From: Planctomycetota bacterium
GTDB lineage: Bacteria; Planctomycetota; UBA8742; UBA2392
Length of the DNA stretch: 41,268 nucleotides
NCBI GenBank assembly: GCA_020848275.1
Contig: JADLAK010000083.1
Span: forward strand, 1-41,268
Reading direction: 5' to 3'
The notes below the pieces were generated by a model. That model searched no databases. It was given only the letters and a program-made list of their open reading frames with translations, and was not told the origin of the DNA. The position numbers and the translations under genes were made by a program. This document shows, one piece after another, positions 19,639 through 28,087 of the stretch (the stretch's first letter is position 1; every line of letters starts with the position of its first letter).

Positions 19639-20748
19639 ATGGACAGGCTTCTGCAACAAGTTGCTTCCCGGCTTCGGCTCGCGCGCGCCCTGCGCTGGGC
19701 GCTGGCCGCAGCGCGCATTTCCGCGCCCGTGGCCATATTGGCCCACTTCGCCTTCAAACTTTGGCCGATCTGGCCGCAGTCGTGGTTGCTGCTGCCGGCC
19801 GGCGGGCTTGTCCCGCTTGTCGCCTTTGTCTTGGGCTGGCTGCGCAAGCCCGACCGTTTTGCCGTGTCCGTCACCCTTGACCGCGCGCTTGGGCTCAAAG
19901 AAGCCACCTCGACCTTGTTGGCCACGCAGGCGCTGCCCGACATGCCTGCCGATGTACGCGCCGGCCTGCAGTCCCAAGCCGCCGCGGCGGCAAGCAGCGT
20001 GCAACCGGGCGCGTTGCAGGCGGCCTTTCCCTACCGCGGCGGCCTTTGGCTTGCGGCGGCGGTGGTCCTGCTGCTGGCCGCCGTCGGCGTGGGGCCGGTG
20101 CTGCCCGCCCTGATTGTCATCCAGCCGATGATCGCCCAGGATGCGCCGGAACAACGTGCGCGCGAGCTGCAACAGGTGCGTGAATCCGCGCGCAAGCTCG
20201 AGAACCAGGTTGCGGATCTCGAGCGCGCCGCCGAACAGGCGAAACTTGAGGAGTTGCGCCGTGCGGCCGCCGACGCGCGCAAGCAACTGGCGGAACTCGC
20301 CATGAATCCCCTGCCGCCCAGGGAAGCGATGGCGCAACTCAGCCGGCTGGCCGACAAAGTGCGCAGCCAGCGCGACAACCTGCTTGGCCGCGAGCCTGAG
20401 ATGCTTGGCGGCAACAAGACCGGCAGCGACGACGAGCTTTCGCGCATCGCCCGCACGCTCGACCAGCTAGACCCCAAGGGCCTGTCCGACAACCTTGAGA
20501 AGTATCGCGACTACATGAAGGCCGAGGCCGAAAAAGCCCGCGCTGAAGGCCGCGAGCCGACGCTCGACCGGGCCGAACTTGAGCGCATGCTCAAGGACGC
20601 CCAGGACGCCGAACGCGCGCTCAAGGATCTCGAAGAAGAACTGAAGAACAACCCCGGCTTGCAGAAGGACCTGGAAAAGCTCACCAGGCGCCAGCGCGAA
20701 TTGCTGGAGAAAATCAGCAAGGAACTTGAGCGCCTGAAGGCGACGTGA
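19639..20748 (+). CDS. Coiled-coil membrane protein, N-terminal part before in-frame TGA
   Basis: These 369 codons encode two or three N-terminal membrane segments (about 20-72 and 134-160) and then a long charged coiled coil (about 165-369) that ends KELERLKAT. The layout resembles DUF4175-like proteins of MoxR/VWA clusters. The frame stops at a single TGA (20746-20748), yet the same frame stays open for 190 further codons with matching composition. Read through, the product would be 560 residues with position 370 as Sec or a replaced Cys in a U/C-x-x-C motif. The alternatives are a nonsense mutation or sequencing error that splits a Cys-containing gene, or two real genes. Confidence 0.8.
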   Translation: MDRLLQQVASRLRLARALRWALAAARISAPVAILAHFAFKLWPIWPQSWLLLPAGGLVPLVAFVLGWLRKPDRFAVSVTLDRALGLKEATSTLLATQALPDMPADVRAGLQSQAAAAASSVQPGALQAAFPYRGGLWLAAAVVLLLAAVGVGPVLPALIVIQPMIAQDAPEQRARELQQVRESARKLENQVADLERAAEQAKLEELRRAAADARKQLAELAMNPLPPREAMAQLSRLADKVRSQRDNLLGREPEMLGGNKTGSDDELSRIARTLDQLDPKGLSDNLEKYRDYMKAEAEKARAEGREPTLDRAELERMLKDAQDAERALKDLEEELKNNPGLQKDLEKLTRRQRELLEKISKELERLKAT

Positions 20749-20786
20749 GAGGGTTGTGACGGCCCCGGCGGGGCCGACCTGAAACC
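20746..20786 (+). promoter_or_regulatory. Candidate UGA-Sec codon with bacterial SECIS-like hairpin
   Basis: TGA at 20746 is followed in frame by Glu-Gly-Cys, giving U-x-x-C. A perfect 7-bp stem CGGCCCC/GGGGCCG (20760-20766 with 20770-20776) closes the loop GGC, whose first base is 19 nt past the TGA. A lower helix AGG/CCT (20750-20752 with 20778-20780) may extend it. Bacterial SECIS elements are hairpins just downstream of UGA with a small loop that begins with a G; this fits. In such a GC-rich genome a chance hairpin is possible, so the call rests on hairpin, reading frame and U-x-x-C together. Confidence 0.45.
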
Positions 20787-20814
20787 GGAAGACCTCGAGC
20801 GTTGCGCTGAGGGC

Positions 20815-21321
20815 ATGGAGCAACTGTCCGAGGAAGACCTGGAAAAGATCCTGCGCGAATTGCAGGAGGCTGAGGCGCTGGAGGGGCTCAAGGAAGGCCT
20901 CGAAGGCTGCAAGCGCGGCATGGGCCAGGGCGGCGAGGATGGCGAAGCCGAACGCATGCGCGCGCGCATGAGGGCGACGCTGCGGGCGCTTGCCCGCCGC
21001 GCGCAGGGCGGCCGGCCCGGCGCGGGCAACGAACCCGGGCCTGATCACGGCGAGGCTTCCGGCGGGCAGGCGAAGAAGGGGCCGGACGACGGCCGTCCCG
21101 AGGACCCGTCGATGGTCAAAGGTGCGCTTGACCCCAAGGGCCGCATGGGCAAGAACGTGGAGTTCCGCGGCATGCCCAAACCCGGCGAGACCAAGGCCGG
21201 CTTTGCCGAGGTCGTCCGCGCCGCGGTCGACGACGCCGAGGACAGCCTCAAGCAGGACGAAATTCCGCCCGACGCGCGGCCTCTCGTGCGCCGTTACTTC
21301 GAATCGCTGAAAGATCGGTAA
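20815..21321 (+). CDS. Coiled-coil membrane protein, C-terminal part after TGA
   Basis: The 168 codons from ATG 20815 are in the same frame as the preceding gene. The intervening 22 codons (from 20749) are also open and contain no ATG, GTG or TTG in frame. The product begins with charged helix (SEEDLEKILRELQEAEALEG), then Gly-rich low-complexity sequence, and ends with PPDARPLVRRYFESLKDR, a tail typical of the C-terminus of long coiled-coil proteins in MoxR/VWA clusters. There is no signal peptide or membrane segment. Counted in the read-through product, cysteines fall at 373, 389 and 424 after position 370. I judge it more likely the C-terminal half of one protein than an independent gene. 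It ends 6 bp before the VWA gene. Confidence 0.7.
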   Translation: MEQLSEEDLEKILRELQEAEALEGLKEGLEGCKRGMGQGGEDGEAERMRARMRATLRALARRAQGGRPGAGNEPGPDHGEASGGQAKKGPDDGRPEDPSMVKGALDPKGRMGKNVEFRGMPKPGETKAGFAEVVRAAVDDAEDSLKQDEIPPDARPLVRRYFESLKDR

Positions 21322-21327
21322 CCGCGC

Positions 21328-24141
21328 ATGACCGGCGAACTCACCCTCGGGTTTGTCCGGCCGGCGCTGCTGTTGCTGCTTGCCGCCTTGCCGTTCATCG
21401 GCGTGATTTGGTGGATGTACACCCGGCGCGGATTTCGCGGTGCAATGGTGTTCGGGCTGCGCATGCTTGCGCTGGCGGCGCTCATATTCGCGCTCGCACG
21501 CCCGCAAACCCGCGTTGAAGTCCGGCAAGTCGGGGTGCTGTTCACCCTCGACGTCAGTTCGAGCATCACCGACCTCGACCGCGACAAGGCCATCACCTAC
21601 GTACGCCAGAAGATGGGCCTGACCCCCGCCGGGGACGACGCGGCCTTGATTGTGTTCGGCGACCGGCCTTCGCTTGAGGTCCCGTTCCTTGGCGGCCCCG
21701 GCGGCCGCAGGGGTGAGGCGGCCGAGGTTGTCCCGCGCCTGGCCGCGCTGCAAAGCCGGCTCTCGCGTTCGCAATCCGACCTCGCCGCGGCGCTGGCGTT
21801 TGGCGAGGGCGCGTTTCCGCCCGGGCTGGCGCGCCGCATCGTGTTAATCAGCGACGGCAATGAAACACGCGGCGACCTGCTTTCCGCGGCGCGGGCCCTG
21901 CAATCCGCGGGCGTGCGGCTTGACGTGCTGCCCGTGCGTTACTCAAGCGCCGAGGAAGTCCGCGTCGATGGCCTGCGCGTGCCGCCCGGCGTGCGCCTGA
22001 ACCAGCCCTTTGCCTTGCGCGTTGTCGTCACAGCGCTCACATCCGGGCGCGCCACCTTGCGGCTGTTCGAAAACGGCGTGCCCGTCGGCCAGCCCCTGCC
22101 CGTGAACCTTGAAGAAGGCGCCAACGTCTACAGCTTCAACCGCCGCCTCGAGCAGCCGGGTTACTATCGCTACGAGGTACAGGTTGAGGCCGAGCGCGAC
22201 GGCAATCCCGCCAACAACGTCGGCCGTGCAAGTCTGCTTGCGGCGGGCGACCCCAAGTTGATCGTCTGCGCGCCCGATGATTGGCCCGACCAGATCGCGC
22301 CCGCGCTTGAGCACGAGGGCTTGCGCGTGACGCGCGCCAAGCCCGGCGATCTGCCCTCGCACCCGGCCGCGTACATCGGCTGCGATTGCCTGGTCCTCAG
22401 CAATGTCCCGGCCTTCAACCTGACGCAGCCGCAACAGGCGGCGATCTCTGACGCCGTGCGCGAACTCGGCATGGGGCTGGTGGTGGCGGGCGGCGACCGC
22501 AGCTTCGGCCCCGGCGGTTATGTCGGGACGCCGCTTGCGCCGCTGCTGCCGGTCGACCTTGATGTGCGCAACCGCAAGCACATGCCCAAGGGTGCTTTGG
22601 TGATCGTGCTGCACAGCATCGAGTTCGACACGGGCAATACCTGGGCGTCGCGCATCTGCAAAACCGCGCTGCGAAGCCTTCAGCCTGACGACGATGCGGG
22701 CATCGTCTACTACGACCACATGGGCGGCGAGAAGTGGCTCTTTGAACTCAAACGTGTGGGCGACCGCCTTGACCAGTTCCGCCTGATCGATGGCGCGTAT
22801 GTCGGCGACATGCCCAGCTTCCATGATTGTTTCGTCAAGGCCTGGGGCGCGCTGAAGCCCAACGACGCGGCCGTCAAGCACGTCGTTGTCATCAGCGACG
22901 GCGACCCGCAAGTGCCGGCGCAGTCGCTGCTGGACGACATGGTCGCGGGCCAGGTGACGGTTTCGACCGTGTGCATCAACCCGCACGGCCCCAGCGGCGA
23001 TGTCGCCATGAAGCGCCTGGCCCAGGACGGCGCCGGGCGTTTCTACAGCGTCCAGATGGGTGACGACCTGAACCGCCTGCCCGCCCTGATTCTGAAGGAA
23101 GCCGCGACGTTGCGTCGCGCCGCGGTCGTGGAGAAGGATTTCGGGCCGCTGCTGCTCTTGCCCGGGTCCTCGATGCTGCGCGGCCTGGAGACGCGCATGC
23201 CGCAGCTCAAGGGCTATGTCGTGACGAGTCCGCGTGACGGCGCCGAGACCATTCTCGGCGTCGAAACGGAGGAGAAAGACCAGATCGACCCGTTGCTCGC
23301 GACATGGCAGATCGGCCTCGGGCGCTGCACGGCGTTTACTTCCGACGGCGCGACGCGTTGGGCGGCCAACTGGGTCCCGTGGGGCGGCTTCAAGCCTTTC
23401 TGGCGCCAGGTGGCGCGCGGCACGATGACGGATCTCGAGGGCGGCGCGCTGCCGTTGACGCTCGAGGTTTCCGGTTCGCGGCTTCGCGTAGTGGCCGAGG
23501 CGCAGGACGACGCCGGGCGTCCGCTGACGGACGTCAAGCTGGAGGGCGTGGTGTTGGGCGAGGGCGTGGAGTCGCTGCCGCTGGACCTCAAACAGCACGC
23601 GCCCGGGCGCTACTCGGCGCAGCTCGATGGACTCGACCAGGGGCATTATCTTGTGCGCGTAACCTCTGAGCACGGGGGCAAGCGTTCGCTGACATTGGGC
23701 GTGGCCAGCGTTGATTTCTCAACAGAACATCGCGCCTTGCGCAGCAACGAAAGCCTGCTGGCCGAGGCCGCGCGCCTGACCGGCGGTCGCGTCTTGGGAG
23801 CCGAGGACGACGCGTTCAGCCACGATTTCAGCGCAACGCTGTCGTCGCGCGAACTCTGGCCGTGGTTGCTGGGCCTGGCGTGCCTGTTTGCGGTGTTTGA
23901 CCTTGTCGCGCGCAGGCTTGACTTGCGGCTGCCCGCGTTTGCCCGCCGCGCGCCCAAGGTGAAAACAACGGCCGCCAAGGCCGAGCAAGCAACAGCCGCG
24001 CCAATGCCGGCGGTCAAGGAAGCAGAAATCCCGCAGGCGCCGGCGTCGGCGGAAGCGCCGAAGGCGGCTAACAAAGACAGCCTCGAAGAAATGTTGAAGG
24101 CCAAACAACGCGCCGAAGACCGGCGCAAATGGAAATCGTAG
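21328..24141 (+). CDS. VWA and GATase-like domain membrane protein
   Basis: This 937-residue protein has two N-terminal membrane segments (about 11-30 and 40-58). A von Willebrand A-type domain follows (about 66-215) with the MIDAS start DVSSS (75-79) and a second MIDAS part in SDGNETRGD. Beta-sandwich sequence comes next (about 215-305), then a GATase1-like domain (about 308-400, VVAGGDRSFGPGGY) and a second VWA-like region (about 420-570, VVISDGDP). A C-terminal membrane segment (about 845-862) and a charged tail end the protein. Domain order matches the large VWA/GATase proteins found beside MoxR and DUF58 genes. These probably work as a chaperone-like complex at the membrane. Confidence 0.9.
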   Translation: MTGELTLGFVRPALLLLLAALPFIGVIWWMYTRRGFRGAMVFGLRMLALAALIFALARPQTRVEVRQVGVLFTLDVSSSITDLDRDKAITYVRQKMGLTPAGDDAALIVFGDRPSLEVPFLGGPGGRRGEAAEVVPRLAALQSRLSRSQSDLAAALAFGEGAFPPGLARRIVLISDGNETRGDLLSAARALQSAGVRLDVLPVRYSSAEEVRVDGLRVPPGVRLNQPFALRVVVTALTSGRATLRLFENGVPVGQPLPVNLEEGANVYSFNRRLEQPGYYRYEVQVEAERDGNPANNVGRASLLAAGDPKLIVCAPDDWPDQIAPALEHEGLRVTRAKPGDLPSHPAAYIGCDCLVLSNVPAFNLTQPQQAAISDAVRELGMGLVVAGGDRSFGPGGYVGTPLAPLLPVDLDVRNRKHMPKGALVIVLHSIEFDTGNTWASRICKTALRSLQPDDDAGIVYYDHMGGEKWLFELKRVGDRLDQFRLIDGAYVGDMPSFHDCFVKAWGALKPNDAAVKHVVVISDGDPQVPAQSLLDDMVAGQVTVSTVCINPHGPSGDVAMKRLAQDGAGRFYSVQMGDDLNRLPALILKEAATLRRAAVVEKDFGPLLLLPGSSMLRGLETRMPQLKGYVVTSPRDGAETILGVETEEKDQIDPLLATWQIGLGRCTAFTSDGATRWAANWVPWGGFKPFWRQVARGTMTDLEGGALPLTLEVSGSRLRVVAEAQDDAGRPLTDVKLEGVVLGEGVESLPLDLKQHAPGRYSAQLDGLDQGHYLVRVTSEHGGKRSLTLGVASVDFSTEHRALRSNESLLAEAARLTGGRVLGAEDDAFSHDFSATLSSRELWPWLLGLACLFAVFDLVARRLDLRLPAFARRAPKVKTTAAKAEQATAAPMPAVKEAEIPQAPASAEAPKAANKDSLEEMLKAKQRAEDRRKWKS

Positions 24142-24142
24142 C

Positions 24143-24183
24143 GCAGGCGTCGCGCCTGCAGTAGCGCCGGCGTCGTCGCCGGC
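24143..24183. repeat. Two adjacent perfect hairpins inside the MoxR/VWA operon
   Basis: GCAGGCG-TCG-CGCCTGC (24143-24159) and GCCGGCG-TCGT-CGCCGGC (24166-24183) are both 7-bp perfect stems, joined by AGTAGC. No T tract follows, so transcription probably continues into moxR. They look like REP-type intergenic palindromes and may adjust mRNA stability between the two genes. Confidence 0.65.
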
Positions 24184-24198
24184 AATAAGGAGATGAGC

Positions 24199-25194
24199 AT
24201 GCAAGCACTGGATAAAGCCAAGCAGTTCAAGACACGTTTTGACGCGCTGCGCGCCGAGATCGGCCGCGTGATTGTCGGCCAGAACGCGCTGGTGGATGGC
24301 GTGCTGACGGCGATTTTTGCGGGCGGCCACTGCCTGCTTGAGGGCGTGCCGGGCCTGGGCAAGACGCAACTGGTGCGCACGCTTTCGGGCGTGTTCGGCC
24401 TGCGCTATTCGCGCATCCAGTTCACGCCCGACCTGATGCCCGCCGACATCGTGGGAACCAACATCATCACCGAGGACGAACAGGGCAAGCGCAGCTACAC
24501 CTACCGGCGCGGGCCGATCTTCGCCAACCTCGTGCTGGCCGACGAAATCAACCGCGCCACGCCCAAGACACAGTCGGCGCTGCTTGAAGCGATGCAGGAA
24601 CGCAGCGTGACGGTGTGGGGCACCACGCACCTGCTTGAGCCGCCGATGTTCGTGCTCGCGACGCAAAACCCCATCGAGATGGAGGGCACCTATCCGCTGC
24701 CGGAAGCGCAGCTCGACCGGTTCATGGCCAAGCTGATCGTCGAACTTCCGTCGCGCGCCGAACTGGCCGAGATCGTCCAGCGCACCACGCGCGGCAAGGA
24801 AGCCGAGGCCCGCAAGGTCATGGAAGGCGCGGAACTTCTCGACTGGCAGCAAACCGCGGCGGAAGTCGTGATCGCGCCCCACGTGCTTGACTTCGCGGCG
24901 CGCCTGGTGATCGCGTCGCACCCAAACGGCCAGGGAGCCCCCGACGCCGTGAAGCAGAACGTGCGCTTCGGCGCCAGCCCGCGCGCGGCCCAGGCACTGG
25001 TCCGCAGCGCCAAAGTTGCGGCGCTGCTCGACGGGCGCCTCAACGTCAGTTTCCGCGACCTGCGCATGGCCGCCAAGCCCGTGTTCCGCCATCGCCTGGT
25101 GCTGGCTTACCAGGCGCAGGCCGAGGGTGTGGGCAGCGACCAGGTCATCGACAAAATGCTGGAGACGGTGCCCGACGCCGGCGAAACGGCATGA
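24199..25194 (+). CDS. MoxR-family AAA+ ATPase
   Basis: This 331-residue AAA+ ATPase is of the MoxR family. Walker A is GVPGLGKT (49-56), Walker B LVLADEI (111-117), sensor 1 N157 in LATQNP, and the LPEAQLDRF motif (about 167-175) is characteristic of MoxR. ATG at 24199 is chosen because AAGGAG at 24187-24192 lies 6 nt upstream; the earlier in-frame ATG at 24193 touches that site. MoxR ATPases act with VWA proteins as chaperones that mature or insert cofactors into partner enzymes. Here VWA, DUF58 and BatA-like genes flank it. The DUF58 start overlaps its stop (ATGA). Confidence 0.95.
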   Translation: MQALDKAKQFKTRFDALRAEIGRVIVGQNALVDGVLTAIFAGGHCLLEGVPGLGKTQLVRTLSGVFGLRYSRIQFTPDLMPADIVGTNIITEDEQGKRSYTYRRGPIFANLVLADEINRATPKTQSALLEAMQERSVTVWGTTHLLEPPMFVLATQNPIEMEGTYPLPEAQLDRFMAKLIVELPSRAELAEIVQRTTRGKEAEARKVMEGAELLDWQQTAAEVVIAPHVLDFAARLVIASHPNGQGAPDAVKQNVRFGASPRAAQALVRSAKVAALLDGRLNVSFRDLRMAAKPVFRHRLVLAYQAQAEGVGSDQVIDKMLETVPDAGETA

Positions 25195-26072
25195 GCGAGC
25201 CCTACGCACAAATGCTAACGCCGGCATTCCGCGCGCGCCTTGAGCGCCTTCAACTGGCCGTGCGGCGCAGCCTGCCCTCGACCATGCGCGGCGACCGGCG
25301 TTCGCTGTTGCGCAAGGGCGCGTCCCTCGAGTTTGCCGACTTCCGGCCCTACATCGAGGGCGACGACGTGCGCTTCCTTGATTGGGCGGCCTACGCGCGC
25401 CTCGATCACCTCATCATGAAGCTCTATCACGACGAGGAGGACCTGCAGGTCCATCTCCTCGTCGACGACAGCGCCAGCATGCTGCCTGATAAAGCCCTGT
25501 TCGCGCGGCAAGTTGCGGCCGGCCTGGGCTGGATTGCGTTGCGCGGCGGCGCGCGTGTCAGCGCCGCTTTGCTTGGCGAACAGATTGATCGCCAGCCCGC
25601 GTTGCGCGGCGTCGCCGCCGGCGAGCGGCTGCTGCAATTCCTCTCGCGTCCAAGTGGCGGCGGCAAGCAGCCGCTGCACCTCGGCTGCGAAAAGTACGCA
25701 AACCTTGCGCGTCCCTGGGGCCTGGTGCTCGTGGTGACCGACTTGCTCGACCCCGCCGGCGCAGCAGGGGTGCTCAACGCCCTGCAACGCCGCACCACAG
25801 AGCTCTCGGTGCTGCAGGTGCTGTCGCCGCAGGACCTCGACCCGGACTTCGAGGGCGACCTGCGCCTGAAGGACGCCGAGGAGGCACCGTCGGTCGACAT
25901 ATCGCTGTCGCCGGCGCGCATCGAGGCTTACCGGCGCACGGTGCGTGGCTACGTTGCGCAATGCGCCGAGCTTTGCCTGCGGCGCGGCGCGGCGTTCATC
26001 CAGGCGTCCTCGGCGCGCTCACTGGAGGATTTCTTCGTGCTCGACCTGGCCAGGGCGAGGATCGTGCGATGA
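25191..26072 (+). CDS. DUF58 domain protein
   Basis: This 293-residue protein contains the DUF58 signature (about 43-65, GASLEFADFR then GDDVRFLDW), followed by a VWA-like fold with a degenerate MIDAS DDSAS (92-96). No membrane segment is visible, so it is probably cytoplasmic. DUF58 proteins nearly always accompany MoxR ATPases and are thought to be their adaptor or substrate-binding partner. Both ends are coupled by ATGA overlaps, to moxR upstream and to the BatA-like VWA gene downstream. Confidence 0.93.
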   Translation: MSEPYAQMLTPAFRARLERLQLAVRRSLPSTMRGDRRSLLRKGASLEFADFRPYIEGDDVRFLDWAAYARLDHLIMKLYHDEEDLQVHLLVDDSASMLPDKALFARQVAAGLGWIALRGGARVSAALLGEQIDRQPALRGVAAGERLLQFLSRPSGGGKQPLHLGCEKYANLARPWGLVLVVTDLLDPAGAAGVLNALQRRTTELSVLQVLSPQDLDPDFEGDLRLKDAEEAPSVDISLSPARIEAYRRTVRGYVAQCAELCLRRGAAFIQASSARSLEDFFVLDLARARIVR

Positions 26073-27973
26073 TTGCGCTTGCGTTCGACAACCCCGCCGC
26101 GCTGGGCCTTCTCGGCGCCGCCGCTGCGGCCCTGCTGCTGTTCATGCTCAAGCGCAGGCGCCGCGACCAGCCGGTCAGCAGCACCATGTTGTGGCGACGC
26201 GCGATGAAAGAAACCGTTGCGCGCGCGCCGTTTCGGCGTCCCAGTGAATGGGTGAGCTTGATTCTCCTGCTTGCCGCGCTGATTGCACTCGCGTTTGGCG
26301 CCGCGGGCATGCGCCAGGGAGAGCTGCGCGGCGACGGCCGGACGGTCGTGGTCGTGGTGGATGTTTCCGCCAGCATGACAACGCGCGAAGACGGCGGCAC
26401 GCGTTTCGATATCGCCCGCGACCGCGCGCGTGAACTGATTGCCGGCCTGGGCGAGGGCGATCACGCGGTGTTGATCGCCGCGGGCGCAACGCCGCGCCTG
26501 GTCGGCTACGCGTCGGGCGACAGCGGGCCGCTGCTGCGCATGCTGGGTGAATTGCAGGCCGAGCCCCAGGGTTGCGCGCTGCGCCCTGCGCTTGAAATGG
26601 CCCTGGCCGAAGTTCGCCGCGCGCGCGGCGGAGTCGCGCCCGAGCTGGTCGTGCTGTCTGATTTCTGCCACGCCGCCGCACAGTGGGAAGGCCTGGACAT
26701 GAAAGGCGCGCAGTTGACGCTGGCGCGCTGCGACGGCAAAGCCGAGAACGCCGGCATCGTCCACGCCGCCTTTGCCGGCGATGAAGGCGAAGGCCGGCTG
26801 CTCGTTCGAGTTGCGGGCATCGGCAGCCGCAATGTCTCGCTCTACAACGGCGACCGCCTGATTGACGCGCGCGAAGTGCGGCTTGCGACCGGCCAGGAAG
26901 AGACGGTCGTTTTCCGCGCGCCGGTTCCGCAAGGCGCCGGTGAAGTCCTGCGGCTGGGCGTGCGGCTGGACCCGGCCGACGCGCAAACGCTCGACGATGC
27001 CGCCTATGTAGCCGTCAGCCGCGCCGAGCCCGCGCGCCTGCTGCATGTCGGCGCCGAGAACAGCTACCTGTCGCGCCTGGCGCAGGCGATTCCGGACCTG
27101 GTATTTGATCGTGTGGACGCCGCGGACTTGACCGCGCAGCGCGAAAAGGCGGCCGCGCCCTACGACCTTGCGGTCATCACCGAGCCCGTTGCGGGCGTGG
27201 TCCCGGCGCGCCGCGAGCTTTACATGGGCTGCGCGCCGGATGGCCTTGACCTGTCAATAGAAGGCGAACTGGTGCAGCCCGTGATCATCGACTGGGAGCG
27301 CACGCACTCGATGCTGCGCGGCGCCAGCCTCGACTCGCTCGTGTTGCTCAAGGCCGTGCGCGTCAAGGCGGGGCCGGCGGCGCGGGCGATCGCGCGTTTG
27401 AAAGACGGCCCGCTGCTGCTTGAGCAGCGCGCTCCCGGCCGCCAGGTCTACGTCTGGGCGTCGCGGCCGGAGGATTCGAACCTGCTGCTGCGCCCGGCAT
27501 TCCCGATCCTTGTGGCCAACTTGCTTGGCGACGCGATTTCGCGAGTGCGGGGCCACCTGGCGCAATGCGAGGCCGGCGTCGGCTTTGAACTCCCGGTGGG
27601 CGCCGGGGGGGCGACGTCCATCGATGCCGTCCTGCCCCGCGGCCGCAAATGGCGCGCCGAGGTGCTTCCCGGCGAACAGGCGTTGCTGCGCGGGCCGCTG
27701 CCGCCGGGTTTCTGCCGGGCTGAACTCCGCGGAGCGGAATTTCAGCAGGATATTGAAGTGGGCATCGCGTTGCTGGACGTGATCGAGACCGCAGCCCGCC
27801 CGCAGCCGCCCAACGCCGGGCAATTCGGCGCGGGCAGCGCGCAGGTCGTCGAAGCCGCAAACTGGAACATCCAGCGCCCGTTGTGGGAATTGCTGAGCAT
27901 CGTTGCGCTGTTGCTGCTTGCGGCGGAACTGGGCGTCTGGATGCTGACCCAGCGCCGGCTCAAGCCGGTATAG
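26069..27973 (+). CDS. BatA-like VWA membrane protein
   Basis: This 634-residue protein has two N-terminal membrane segments (about 8-27 and 62-79) with a BatA-type intervening region (RRRRDQPVSSTMLWRRA). A VWA domain follows with the MIDAS start DVSASM (98-103) and VVLSDF. A large beta-rich region then leads to a C-terminal membrane segment (about 607-627). The start at 26069 overlaps the DUF58 stop as ATGA and gives the expected BatA N-terminus. It closes the long plus-strand run. It probably presents its VWA domain on the outer side of the membrane as part of the MoxR complex. Confidence 0.92.
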   Translation: MIALAFDNPAALGLLGAAAAALLLFMLKRRRRDQPVSSTMLWRRAMKETVARAPFRRPSEWVSLILLLAALIALAFGAAGMRQGELRGDGRTVVVVVDVSASMTTREDGGTRFDIARDRARELIAGLGEGDHAVLIAAGATPRLVGYASGDSGPLLRMLGELQAEPQGCALRPALEMALAEVRRARGGVAPELVVLSDFCHAAAQWEGLDMKGAQLTLARCDGKAENAGIVHAAFAGDEGEGRLLVRVAGIGSRNVSLYNGDRLIDAREVRLATGQEETVVFRAPVPQGAGEVLRLGVRLDPADAQTLDDAAYVAVSRAEPARLLHVGAENSYLSRLAQAIPDLVFDRVDAADLTAQREKAAAPYDLAVITEPVAGVVPARRELYMGCAPDGLDLSIEGELVQPVIIDWERTHSMLRGASLDSLVLLKAVRVKAGPAARAIARLKDGPLLLEQRAPGRQVYVWASRPEDSNLLLRPAFPILVANLLGDAISRVRGHLAQCEAGVGFELPVGAGGATSIDAVLPRGRKWRAEVLPGEQALLRGPLPPGFCRAELRGAEFQQDIEVGIALLDVIETAARPQPPNAGQFGAGSAQVVEAANWNIQRPLWELLSIVALLLLAAELGVWMLTQRRLKPV

Positions 27974-28087
27974 CACTACAACGCTGGATTCGTAGTTCAG
28001 CCCCGCCCGCCAGGGCGGGGGGAATAGCGCCAGACTATCGTTTCCCCCCGGCCTTGCGGCCGGGGCTGAGAATCCAGTGTTGTAGTG
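27974..28087. repeat. 114-bp nested palindrome (REPIN/MITE-like)
   Basis: Outer arms CACTACAACGCTGGATTC (27974-27991) and GAATCCAGTGTTGTAGTG (28070-28087) pair with one G-T mismatch. Inside, CAGCCCCG (27998) pairs with CGGGGCTG (28061-28068). Each half also folds on its own: CCCCGCCC-GCCA-GGGCGGGG on the left and CCCCGGCC-TTGC-GGCCGGGG on the right. Two small palindromes in inverted orientation are the hallmark of a REPIN-type element. It starts directly after the TAG of the BatA-like gene and may also end that transcript. No target-site duplication is obvious. Confidence 0.8.

Noticed and set aside
20815..21321. Independent small gene with its own start at 20815.
   Set aside because: It is not excluded, but the open frame runs continuously from the preceding TGA and the product looks like the C-terminal end of the coiled-coil protein. 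I favour one split or recoded gene.
21943..25227. Long minus-strand frames opposite the VWA/GATase and moxR genes.
   Set aside because: Same GC-rich shadow effect; conserved motifs are only in the plus-strand frames.
16843..27973. ABC-2/MoxR/DUF58/VWA cluster considered as a new defence or conflict system.
   Set aside because: The domain set matches the widespread MoxR-VWA envelope/chaperone clusters. No effector nuclease, toxin or defence-gene neighbour is present.
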